DNA from: Gammaproteobacteria bacterium
GTDB taxonomy: Bacteria > Pseudomonadota > Gammaproteobacteria > Burkholderiales > Thiobacillaceae
Length of the DNA stretch: 64,000 nucleotides
Assembly: GCA_018820765.1 (NCBI GenBank)
Contig: JAHJNN010000017.1
Span: 372,001-436,000, forward strand
Reading direction: 5' to 3'
Positions within the stretch are counted from its first letter, which is position 1. Every line of letters starts with the position of its first letter. Positions 1 through 9,735 of this stretch are shown in pieces. The position numbers and the translations under genes are program-made. The notes under the pieces are model-generated. The model worked only from the letters and a program-made list of their open reading frames with translations. It did no database searches and was not told where the DNA came from.

Positions 1-1
1 G

Positions 2-445
2 ATCGTCTCGGACGTCTGTGCTGAATTGCAGCCGCAAGCTCAGCGCCAGGGACAGTCACTGACGGTCGATGCCGCGCCGGGGTGCACAATTGCAGTGACG
101 CCGGCCTGGCTGCAGATCGCGTTGCGCAACCTGGTCGACAACGCGCTCCGCTATGCCGGCGACGGCACGCGCATCGAGGTACGGCTTGCCAGCGTGGGGG
201 CAGACTGCATGCTGAGCGTGGCCGACGACGGCCCCGGCGTGGCGCCCGGGCTGCGTGCGCGGCTGACCGCACGCTTCGTGCGCGGTGAAACGGAAGGGGA
301 AGGTTGCGGGCTGGGCTTGTCGATCGCCGCCCGCGTCGCGACGCTGTCACACGCCCGCCTGGAACTCGGCGAAGGCCTGCCGCGTGCAGGCGGCGGCCAT
401 GGCTTCGCCGCTACGCTGCACTTTCGCCGCGCAGGCGAAGCCTGA
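2..445 (+). CDS. Sensor histidine kinase, C-terminal part (5' end outside window)
   Basis: The reading frame is open from the first bases of the window, so only the catalytic end of the protein is present. It holds a HATPase_c domain: N box NLVDNALRYA near base 128, G1 motif DDGPGV near base 224 and G2 motif GLGLSIA near base 305. These bind ATP for phosphorylation of a histidine in the missing upstream part. Such kinases work with a response regulator, presumably upstream of the window. Its 3' end faces the copper-protein operon, so a copper-responsive role (CusS/CopS-like) is possible, but that is inference from position only. The family also resembles QseC/TctE kinases. Confidence 0.85.
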   Translation: MVSDVCAELQPQAQRQGQSLTVDAAPGCTIAVTPAWLQIALRNLVDNALRYAGDGTRIEVRLASVGADCMLSVADDGPGVAPGLRARLTARFVRGETEGEGCGLGLSIAARVATLSHARLELGEGLPRAGGGHGFAATLHFRRAGEA

Positions 446-450
446 ACCCG

Positions 451-470
451 CCGGCTGAACCTTCAGCCGG
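451..470. terminator. Hairpin between convergent genes
   Basis: A perfect 9-bp inverted repeat (CCGGCTGAA, 2-nt loop, TTCAGCCGG) fills the short space between the stop codons of the histidine kinase and the small exported protein. No T-tract follows on either strand, so a bidirectional terminator role is only suggested by its position. Confidence 0.4.
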
Positions 471-815
471 TCAGTAGCCGGGACCCCTGCCGCCGCCCGG
501 TCCCATGCCCTTGCCACCGCCCGGACCCATCATGCCGGGGCCCATGCCAGGAGGCGCATCGGGCAGGGTCTTGCCCTGCGCCTTGGCGCGTTCCTGCATC
601 TTCCTGTGGTGTTCCAGCCGGAAGGCTTCGCGCTCCTGCTCGGTATTCAGCGCGCGCATGCGAGCCTGGTATTCGGTACGTTCCTGCGGGGTCATCAACT
701 CATACCCATAGATTCGCTCCTGCATCGGGCCATCGCTCTGCATCTGGGCCGCGGCCGGTGCAGCGACGCCCAGCGCCAGACAAAGGGAAAACGCCAATAT
801 GGACATGTGTTTCAT
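471..815 (-). CDS. Small exported Met/Gly/Pro-rich protein
   Basis: 114 residues. An N-terminal signal peptide (about residues 1-23, ending AAPAAA) is followed by a charged helical stretch (LTPQERTEYQARMRAL type, about 38-75) and a flexible tail of repeated GPGMMGPGGG units. The ATG at 815 is chosen over the one at 818 because an AGGAGA box lies 5 nt upstream of it. Overall it resembles small periplasmic proteins seen near metal-resistance genes, and the Met-rich tail could bind copper. It sits downstream of cusF in the same direction. No function can be assigned; a CpxP/ZraP-like chaperone role is only a guess. Confidence 0.75.
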   Translation of the reverse strand: MKHMSILAFSLCLALGVAAPAAAQMQSDGPMQERIYGYELMTPQERTEYQARMRALNTEQEREAFRLEHHRKMQERAKAQGKTLPDAPPGMGPGMMGPGGGKGMGPGGGRGPGY

Positions 816-925
816 CATGATCTCCTGTGTGACGGCGAACGACCGGCGCACTGGATGACGTACGCCAGGGGAAGCTTCTGTTTAGTACAGAAATCCCCCC
901 TTGCCGGGCCGGCGTGTCGGAGCCG

Positions 926-1237
926 CTAGGGCGCGGCCTGAATCGCCGTCACCGTGAAGGTGCCGTTGATGTCCTCGGCACGGAATTTCACCTTGTCGCC
1001 TACCTTGACGGAATTCAACAGCTCGGACGGCTGCACCCGGAACACCATGGTCATGCCCGGCATGTCGAGATTGACGATGGGGCCGTGCTTGAGGGTGATC
1101 TTGGCGTTCGCGGCGTCGATCTTGCGCACCACGCCTTCGCTCATCACGCTGGCCTGGGCGGCGGGCGGGGTCACGGGCTGGGCATGAAGCGGCGCGGCGA
1201 TCGCCAGCGCGGCCAGCAGGGGAATCCATTTTTTCAT
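926..1237 (-). CDS. cusF: CusF-like periplasmic copper-binding protein
   Basis: 103 residues with a signal peptide (cleavage near LHAQ) and one CusF-type OB-fold domain. In E. coli CusF, Cu(I) is held by His36, Met47 and Met49 and capped by Trp44. Here the equivalents with identical spacing are His51, Met62 and Met64, but the Trp position is Met59 (NLDMPGMTM). The family carries copper in the periplasm to an RND pump. The start codon overlaps the stop of the cupredoxin gene (ATGA), so the two are translationally coupled. No CusA or CusB gene follows in this window. Confidence 0.9.
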   Translation of the reverse strand: MKKWIPLLAALAIAAPLHAQPVTPPAAQASVMSEGVVRKIDAANAKITLKHGPIVNLDMPGMTMVFRVQPSELLNSVKVGDKVKFRAEDINGTFTVTAIQAAP

Positions 1238-1728
1238 TTTGCTGCTCCTTGTTTCGGGGTGACGGTGATTGTTCCGCGCATGCCGGCTTCGTAGTGGCCG
1301 GCGACCAGGCAGGCGAGTTCGAAGCTGCCGGCGCGGTTGAAATGCCAGACGATTTCGCCGGTCGTGCCGGGTTCGACGTGCACCATGTAGGCCTCGTCGT
1401 GTTCCATGTTGGGGAACCGGGCCATCAGGGCGGCGTGCTTCGCCAATTCGGCAGGCGTGCCGATGACCATTTCGTGCAGCATGCGGCCGGTGTTCCTGAC
1501 GACGAAGCGCACGGTGTCGCCTTCCTGCACGGCCAGCGTATCTGGCGTGAAGCGCATGGCGTCGGTCATGGCAAGCGCGATCGTGCGTGTGGCCTGCGCG
1601 GGCTTGCCGGCGATGCCCCAGGCGGTCTGTTTCGCCGCAGCCTCCGCAGCCGGCGCGTGCTTCTTGTCGCCGTGGGCGTGGGCCAGCGGCACGGCCAGGA
1701 AAAAGGCGAGCAGAAGGGTGGATTTCAT
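1234..1728 (-). CDS. Cupredoxin-like exported copper protein
   Basis: 164 residues. The ATG at 1728, with GAAAGGACC just upstream, is preferred to a TTG at 1746; it gives a clean signal peptide ending at AHAHG. The mature part is a plastocyanin/azurin-like domain with type-1 copper ligands visible as His85 (MLHEM), Cys140, His145 and Met150 (CLVAGHYEAGM). A His-rich N-terminus (HGDKKH) may also bind metal. It lies 14 bp after the multicopper oxidase and overlaps cusF, which fits electron transfer or copper delivery in the periplasm. The exact redox partner is not shown by the sequence. Confidence 0.88.
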   Translation of the reverse strand: MKSTLLLAFFLAVPLAHAHGDKKHAPAAEAAAKQTAWGIAGKPAQATRTIALAMTDAMRFTPDTLAVQEGDTVRFVVRNTGRMLHEMVIGTPAELAKHAALMARFPNMEHDEAYMVHVEPGTTGEIVWHFNRAGSFELACLVAGHYEAGMRGTITVTPKQGAAK

Positions 1729-1742
1729 TTCGGTCCTTTCAT

Positions 1743-3143
1743 TCAATGACCGGCATGGCCGGTCGGTTTGCGTACGGTCACTTCAATGTCGCCCGGCTTG
1801 CCCTGGGGCGAGGCGGACTGGGGCGCGCGCACCGGCTCGGCCACCTCACCGGCCACTTCGCGCGCCTGCGTGCCCGGCGGATGCTTGTACCAGCCGGGGT
1901 CAGAATAGTCGCCGCGCTTCTGCTCGCGCCGCACCTTCATCACGGTGAACATGCCGCCCATTTCGACCGAGCCGAACGGGCCCTGGCCGCTCATCATCGG
2001 CAAGGTGTTGTCGGGCAGCGGCATCTCCATTTCGGCCATGTCGGCCATGCCGCGCTCGCCCATCACCATGTAGTCGGGGACCAGCTTGTTGATTTTTCCC
2101 ATGATCCCGCTGTGATCGACGCCGATCATGGTCGGCACCGCATGGCCCATCGCATTCATGGTGTGGTGGCTCTTGTGGCAGTGGAAGGCCCAGTCGCCTT
2201 CTTCGCTGGCGACGAATTCGATCTGCCGCATCTGCCCCACCGCGACGTCGGTGGTCACTTCCGGCCAGCGCGCGGCCTTCGGCACCGGCCCGCCGTCGGT
2301 GCCCGTCACCTCGAATTCCACGCCGTGCAGATGGATCGGGTGGTTGGTCATGGTGAGGTTGCCGATGCGGATGCGTACACGGTCGTTCAGCCGCACGTTG
2401 AACGTGTCGATGCCCGGGAAGACGCGGCTGTTGAAGGAAAACAGGTTGAAGTCGAGCATGGTGTTGATCTGCGGCGTGGCACTGCCGGGATCGATGTCGT
2501 AGGCGTTCAACAGGAAGCAGAAATCGCGGTCGACCGGATTGATCAGCGGATGCCTACCCTTGGGATGCGTCACCCAGAAGCCCATCATGCCCATCGCCAT
2601 TTGCGTCATTTCGTCGGCGTGCGGGTGATACATGAAGGTGCCGGGGCGGCGCGCGACGAATTCGTAGACATAGGTCTTGCCCGGCTTGATGGTCGGTTGC
2701 GTCAGCCCGCCGACGCCGTCCATGCCGTTGGGCAGGCGTTGACCGTGCCAGTGGATGCTGGTGTGCTCGGGCAGGCGGTTGGTGACGAAGATGCGCACGC
2801 GGTCACCTTCCACCACCTCGATGGTGGGGCCGGGGCTCTGGCCGTTGTAGCCCCACAGGTGCGCCTTCATGCCGGGGGCCATCTCGCGCACCACCGGCTC
2901 GGCGACCAGATGAAACTCCTTCACCCCGTCCCGCATCCGCCACGGCAGCGTCCAGCCGTTCAGCGTCACCACCGGGTTGTAGGGCCGGCCGTTGGGCGGC
3001 GTCAACGGCGGCTGGGTGTCCGGCGTGTCCATGCTGACGATCTCGGGCAGCGCCGCCATGGCTACGCTGTTGATTGAAGTGGCGCTGACCGAGGCGGCCG
3101 CGACCGCGCCGGTGAGTTTGAAAAAATCACGTCTTGAAGTCAT
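1743..3143 (-). CDS. Tat-exported multicopper oxidase (CopA/CueO-like)
   Basis: 466 residues. A twin-arginine signal (SRRDFFKL, residues 3-10) indicates export of a folded copper protein. All four copper-ligand clusters are present: HWH at 131-133, HPH at 173-175, HPIHLH at 268-273 and HCHKSHHTMNAM at 321-332. A Met-rich segment (about 365-395, MADMAEMEM then MMSG) follows the last cluster and could bind Cu(I). The family oxidises Cu(I) or other substrates with reduction of O2 to water. It is shorter than plasmid CopA (about 600 residues). It lies 15 bp after the outer-membrane protein gene and 14 bp before the cupredoxin gene, in one operon. Confidence 0.92.
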   Translation of the reverse strand: MTSRRDFFKLTGAVAAASVSATSINSVAMAALPEIVSMDTPDTQPPLTPPNGRPYNPVVTLNGWTLPWRMRDGVKEFHLVAEPVVREMAPGMKAHLWGYNGQSPGPTIEVVEGDRVRIFVTNRLPEHTSIHWHGQRLPNGMDGVGGLTQPTIKPGKTYVYEFVARRPGTFMYHPHADEMTQMAMGMMGFWVTHPKGRHPLINPVDRDFCFLLNAYDIDPGSATPQINTMLDFNLFSFNSRVFPGIDTFNVRLNDRVRIRIGNLTMTNHPIHLHGVEFEVTGTDGGPVPKAARWPEVTTDVAVGQMRQIEFVASEEGDWAFHCHKSHHTMNAMGHAVPTMIGVDHSGIMGKINKLVPDYMVMGERGMADMAEMEMPLPDNTLPMMSGQGPFGSVEMGGMFTVMKVRREQKRGDYSDPGWYKHPPGTQAREVAGEVAEPVRAPQSASPQGKPGDIEVTVRKPTGHAGH

Positions 3144-3158
3144 GTCGATTCCTTAGAT

Positions 3159-4574
3159 TCAATGACCGCCGCCCGATTCGGCGGGGGCGGCAGCGGTACG
3201 GGTGGCCATCATCGTCTTGCCGGGCGTGCCGACCAGCGCCATCTGCAGGTCGGCATCGGCCAGCCAGAAATCACGCTGCGACTCGATGGCGGCGTTGACC
3301 GATGAAATCTGCGAGCGCGCATCGGCCAGCAGCTCGAACACGCCGATCAGCATGCCGTTGTAGCGCAGCTGGTTTTCCTCGGAAATGCGCTGCCTGAGCG
3401 GCACCACTTCGTCGCGCAGATGCCGCGCAATGGCGTACTGGCTTTGCTGCATGGCATAGGCTTCGCGTACTTCCGAGCGCGCGTTGACTGCGGTTTCGCG
3501 CGCGCGCTCCAGCGCCTGGCGATAGCGCGATTCCGCCTGCACCACCCGGGTCTGGCCCCAGTCGAACAGCGGCAGCTCGAAACTGATTTCATAGCCGCGC
3601 TGCTGCGGCTCCTGGTTCGAACCGTTGTTGACGATGCCGAGCTCCAGCACGTTGATGAAGCGCGTGCTGCGCGTGAGCCCCAGGTTTTTTGCCAGCGCCT
3701 CGGTCTGCAACCGCGTCGCCTGCAGGTCGATCCGCGACGCCATCGCCTGCTGCTCGACATCCGGCAGCGGCGGCAAGGACGCCGGCAGATCGGGCAGGCG
3801 ATCGGGCAATCGCACCTTGTCCCCATTGGCCATGCCCATCAGCCGGACCAGGCGCTCGCGCGTCTGCCCTTTTGCCTGTTCGGCGCGCGCCACCGCCAGC
3901 GCGGCATCGGCGTAGAACGACTGTTCGCGCGCCTGCTTCAATTTGCTCCAGTTGCCCACCTGCGCCATGCGGCGCGCGAGTTCGGCGCCGGCCTCGGCCG
4001 CCTCCATCGCCTGCTGCTGGTAGGACGCCGTCTGCGTCGCCGCCACCGCCAGCACCCAGGCCTTGCGGGTCTCCGCCGCCAGCCGCAGCACCGCCAGCAC
4101 CAGCTCGCGCCGTGTCTGCTCGAACAGGCGCTGCTCGATGTCGGCGCGCATCGGCATCGTCAGCAACCGGGCCAGGTTGAGATGCAGGCTGCGCTCCCAT
4201 TCCACTTCGGACCCGCGGGTCAGCCGGCCGATGGAAAAGCCCGGGTTGGGCAGGCGCTGCGCCGCCACCCAGTCGGCCTCGGCGATGCCCAACGTATTGA
4301 AGGCAGCCTGAAGGCCCGGGTTGTTCAGGAGCGCGATCTGCACCGCATCGTCGGCCGAGAGCGGTTTTGCCAGCAGCGCGTCGATGCGCGCCTGCGTCTG
4401 GCTGCGGCTGGCGTCGTCGCGTGTCCAGACCACATCCTTCTGAATGCGCGACTGGGTCGCGGATTGAACCGCGTCGAATCCGCCGTCCGGCGAAAAACTC
4501 GCGCAGCCGCCCAAGAGGGCGGCAGACAGCACGGCGAGCGTGAGCGTGCGTGGAATAAATGGGGTTGTGATCAT
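3159..4574 (-). CDS. TolC-family outer-membrane efflux lipoprotein
   Basis: 471 residues. The signal peptide ends in a lipobox (LLGGC, Cys24), so the mature protein is a lipoprotein. The body is the long helical OEP fold with alternating heptad-rich stretches and the usual internal duplication, for example NNPGLQAAFNTLGIAEADW early and RYNGMLIGVFELLADARSQ late. TolC/CusC proteins form the outer-membrane exit duct of tripartite pumps. No periplasmic adaptor or RND pump is encoded beside it here, so its partner must lie elsewhere or be dispensable. Its ATG overlaps the stop of the preceding small gene. Confidence 0.9.
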   Translation of the reverse strand: MITTPFIPRTLTLAVLSAALLGGCASFSPDGGFDAVQSATQSRIQKDVVWTRDDASRSQTQARIDALLAKPLSADDAVQIALLNNPGLQAAFNTLGIAEADWVAAQRLPNPGFSIGRLTRGSEVEWERSLHLNLARLLTMPMRADIEQRLFEQTRRELVLAVLRLAAETRKAWVLAVAATQTASYQQQAMEAAEAGAELARRMAQVGNWSKLKQAREQSFYADAALAVARAEQAKGQTRERLVRLMGMANGDKVRLPDRLPDLPASLPPLPDVEQQAMASRIDLQATRLQTEALAKNLGLTRSTRFINVLELGIVNNGSNQEPQQRGYEISFELPLFDWGQTRVVQAESRYRQALERARETAVNARSEVREAYAMQQSQYAIARHLRDEVVPLRQRISEENQLRYNGMLIGVFELLADARSQISSVNAAIESQRDFWLADADLQMALVGTPGKTMMATRTAAAPAESGGGH

Positions 4575-4891
4575 GGCGCCTCCTCAATGTCCTGATGGCC
4601 ATGCCGGCCCTGACCGGCGGCATCGCCGGCCGGCTGCGATTCGCGCAGATAGGTGCGCCAGCCACCGACTTCGCCGACCCGCTCGTTGGCCTGGCGCCAG
4701 TCCTGCAGTGGCTCGTCGCGCCAGCCCTGATAACGCTTGAAAGATGCGGACGCCGCCGGTTCGGCTGCCTGGGGCTCGGCAGCGGGCGCCGCAGGCGCCC
4801 ACACGGCCGAAGCGCACAGGCACGCCGCCGCCGTCCGGAAGAATCGTGCGCGCGTCAGCCGCGCCGCACGACGGAATAAAACATTCGACAT
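4571..4891 (-). CDS. Small exported protein of the copper operon, unknown function
   Basis: 106 residues. An Arg-rich start and hydrophobic stretch (about 15-38) form a signal peptide ending APAAA. The mature part is a compact motif with several Trp residues (YQGWRDEPLQDWRQAN, then GGWRTYL), followed by a His-containing tail. GAGG lies upstream of the ATG. The gene overlaps the start of the TolC-like gene by 4 bp, so it is part of the copper operon. I do not recognise a named family; a role as a periplasmic accessory of the efflux or oxidase proteins is inferred from position. Confidence 0.7.
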   Translation of the reverse strand: MSNVLFRRAARLTRARFFRTAAACLCASAVWAPAAPAAEPQAAEPAASASFKRYQGWRDEPLQDWRQANERVGEVGGWRTYLRESQPAGDAAGQGRHGHQDIEEAP

Positions 4892-4966
4892 GGTGTACCT
4901 CGCAAATCACGCGGCGAATGTGCCGCGGTCAAAATCACTATGACGCGCCGTCAGACGGCGCGGGAT

Positions 4967-5332
4967 TCAGGCGAGGTCGGGTCGGGGCGGTCGCTCGGGA
5001 CCTTCGGGGACAAAGCCGCTGAAGAGTGCGGTGGGATGGGATGCGAAGCCTTGCCGGACGGGCATGACCGCCGGGATGTCGGCGGCCGGAATCGGCAGCG
5101 CCGACGCCAGCGCGCATGCCGCACAGTGCTTGCAGTTGTGCTGGGTGGAGGGAACGTCCTGTTCCGGCTCGTGGCAGGCTGCCATCGCCTCGTCGGCCAC
5201 CACCACCTGTTGTTCCATCATGGCCTGATGCGAAAAACTGCCGCAGCCCAGCATGGCGGCAGACGCGAACGTCTGCACCGGCAGGGCCAGCATCAACAGC
5301 AGCAGCAGGAATCGGTGGACTCGGGTACGCAC
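4967..5332 (-). CDS. Cys/His-rich exported protein (DUF2946/CopL-like)
   Basis: 121 residues from a GTG start. The first 23 residues form a strong signal peptide. The mature part contains Cys and His clusters (MLGCGSFSHQ, MAACHEP, HNCKHCAACAL) and ends in a PERPPR tail like those of DUF2946/CopL-type proteins found upstream of copper-resistance genes. It is the most upstream gene of the copper group, 75 bp before the next one. Copper binding is likely from the residues. The family assignment is tentative, and an internal ATG at 5293 would give a protein 13 residues shorter. Confidence 0.6.
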   Translation of the reverse strand: MRTRVHRFLLLLLMLALPVQTFASAAMLGCGSFSHQAMMEQQVVVADEAMAACHEPEQDVPSTQHNCKHCAACALASALPIPAADIPAVMPVRQGFASHPTALFSGFVPEGPERPPRPDLA

Positions 5333-5401
5333 GCCGGCAGTGTAATCAAAAAAACCAAACAGCCCAAGAGACCGCGGAAGGCCGTCCCGGTTCCCGGACG
5401 G

Positions 5402-5971
5402 TCACGGACGCCGCTTGCGCGGCTCGTAATGCACGACCGCGCGCATGATCTCGGAATAGGGGAATTCGGCGCTGCCGCCGAAATGCTCAATGCCGTGCAG
5501 CACGGTGGCGGCGATGTCGGGGGCTTCATCCGCCTCGCCCGCCATTGCCTCGGCCAGCCCGCGCACGCCGCCGCACTGGGCGCGGATTTCCTTGCCAAAC
5601 GGCCACGGTGCGTTAATCGGTTTGGGCGTGGCGTTTGCCCCCTCTCCCCCTGAGGGAGAGGGTTGGGGATAACCAGCGACTTGCCCGCTTGCGGGCTTAG
5701 TCGAATGGCTAGAAGCTGCATCAGAGGGGCGGATTTCCGCGGGGAGCTTCAGCGCAAACTGGGCGTTCTCGTGCAGCGCCTGATAAAAGGTGAGGCAGTG
5801 CTCGCGCACCGCGGCGTCGCCGCAGGCGATCGCCTCGCGCTCGGCCAGGTTGAGCTTGCGCGAACGGCTGCAACCGACGCAGCGCGACAGCAACGCGCGC
5901 TCGAACGGGCAGCTGTGTTCGATGTAGGCCTTGCGGGCGAGCTTGTACGCGTCTTCGTTGTACTCAGCCAT
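5402..5971 (-). CDS. Cys-rich protein of unknown function with an in-frame repeat insertion
   Basis: 189 residues, no signal peptide. The N-terminal part (1-55) has five Cys residues, including SRCVGCSRS and HSCPFE, which could bind a metal or cluster. The C-terminal part (about 130-189) is a separate compact region (CGGVRGLAEAMAGEA, then EFPYSEIMRAVVHYE). Between them, about residues 86-114 are encoded by a palindromic repeat and read [20 protein letters not shown]. The same peptide occurs in the MurD tail of this window. The insertion keeps the frame open. I do not recognise the family; the insertion probably forms a disordered linker. Confidence 0.65.
   Translation of the reverse strand: MAEYNEDAYKLARKAYIEHSCPFERALLSRCVGCSRSRKLNLAEREAIACGDAAVREHCLTFYQALHENAQFALKLPAEIRPSDAASSHSTKPASGQVAGYPQPSPSGGEGANATPKPINAPWPFGKEIRAQCGGVRGLAEAMAGEADEAPDIAATVLHGIEHFGGSAEFPYSEIMRAVVHYEPRKRRP
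5631..5715. repeat. Composite palindromic repeat, copy A (inside a gene)
   Basis: 85 bp with two hairpins: CCCTCTCCC / GGGAGAGGG with a 5-nt loop, then GCCCGC / GCGGGC nested within CGACT / AGTCG. About 74 of 85 positions match copy B at 35675-35759. It is read in frame by the Cys-rich protein gene. Confidence 0.85.
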
Positions 5972-6187
5972 ATCAACTCAACTTAGCCAAAAGTTGCTCA
6001 GAAACCATAGCGAGCACCTGTCCACCCGCTAGGGGCAGGCCGTGGTTGTAAAGGCGCTGAAGCGCCAACAACCACGCTCAGTTGGGTGAGCCAGCAGCGC
6101 AGCAACCGGAATGTACATAAGTACATGAGGATTGCGAGCAGCACACGATCCCAAATCACAGGTGCGCAGTAGGTTTATGGGCAACTT
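5972..6187. other. Intergenic region with a long hairpin
   Basis: 216 bp without a convincing gene. It contains a strong imperfect palindrome at 6042-6074 (GTGGTTGT and GGCGCT pairing with AGCGCC and ACAACCAC). The remainder resembles degenerate repeat DNA. No T-tract follows the hairpin directly, so it is more likely a repeat than a terminator. Confidence 0.5.
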
Positions 6188-6415
6188 TTACCAGTCGTCG
6201 CCGGACAGCCGCTGATCCAGTTCGCGCTCGGCGCTCAACGTGTCCTGCGCGGCGATCTCGTTCTCGGCGAAGATCATCTTGTATTTGTCGCCGCTCTTCG
6301 GATCGAGCGTCTTGCGCAGCTCGTTGGTGTGCGCCTTGGCTTCCTTGAAGCTCGCCCACTCGCCCTGCTTCTCCAGCACCTTGAACATGCCAAGGCGAAA
6401 CACGTAGTAAGGCAT
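6188..6415 (-). CDS. Small conserved hypothetical protein downstream of secA
   Basis: 75 residues, soluble, acidic and rich in charged residues. It starts MPYYVFRLGMFKVLEKQ and has a helical middle (FKEAKAHTNELRKTLD). No Cys, signal peptide or membrane segment. It lies 13 bp after the secA stop codon on the same strand, so it is probably co-transcribed with secA. I recognise it only as a protein of the type often left hypothetical in betaproteobacteria. The sequence gives no function. Confidence 0.75.
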   Translation of the reverse strand: MPYYVFRLGMFKVLEKQGEWASFKEAKAHTNELRKTLDPKSGDKYKMIFAENEIAAQDTLSAERELDQRLSGDDW

Positions 6416-6428
6416 GATCCTCGATTCC

Positions 6429-9137
<2,709 letters not shown>

Positions 9138-9259
9138 GAGGAATCCGAAATGCCCGCAGAGCGCGGTAAATCGTTGAATTTTAACATAGCGTCGCAGGCT
9201 TCCTGTGACGCCATCAAGACAGTGCCGTGGGTTTCCTGTGGCGCCTGTGTGGCACGCGC

Positions 9260-9691
9260 ATGAGCGCCTCCAGCCTCGCCGACCTGCTCGCCAGCCAGCT
9301 GCCGAACAGCCTTGCCGTGCGCGCCCGCGCCCTGCTCGGCACCCAGGCCGCGCTCGAACGCGCCCTGCCCGCCGCGCTGGCCGGGCATGTGCGGGTAATG
9401 CAGCTGGAAAACGGCGTATTGAGCCTCGCCTGCGACAGCGGCGCGGTGGCCAGCCGCCTGCGCCAGCAGACCGAGGCGCTGATCGCCGGCCTCGGCAAGC
9501 ACGGCGTCGTGGCCGCCACCGTGCGCGTCAGCGTCAACCCCGAGCTGCATGCGCGCTACGTCCACCCGGTCGAAAAGCACGGCCTGCCGCCCGCCGCACT
9601 GGACGGCCTGGCGCACCTGAACACGGAAATCGAGGACGGGCCGCTGAAGGACGCGATCAACCGCCTGCTGCAGCACCACCGCAAGGGCTGA
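9260..9691 (+). CDS. dciA: DciA-type helicase-loader protein (DUF721)
   Basis: 143 residues from the ATG at 9260; in-frame upstream starts would add a non-conserved extension. The protein is a DUF721 domain, with a middle strand-rich part ([36 protein letters not shown]) and a flexible C-terminus. DciA loads or supports the DnaB replicative helicase in bacteria lacking DnaC. Its position opposite secA is common in betaproteobacteria. Assignment rests on overall pattern, because the family is poorly conserved in sequence. Confidence 0.75.
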   Translation: MSASSLADLLASQLPNSLAVRARALLGTQAALERALPAALAGHVRVMQLENGVLSLACDSGAVASRLRQQTEALIAGLGKHGVVAATVRVSVNPELHARYVHPVEKHGLPPAALDGLAHLNTEIEDGPLKDAINRLLQHHRKG

Positions 9692-9735
9692 TCCGGACCG
9701 GATGCCCATCCCCAGAACAAATACCAATACCAATC

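Noticed and set aside
9205-9735. N-terminal extension of the Cache-like cyclase through the dciA region
   Set aside because: The frame is open, but the sequence before the ATG at 9736 is Arg/Pro-rich shadow of dciA, and the normal membrane segment begins right after that ATG.
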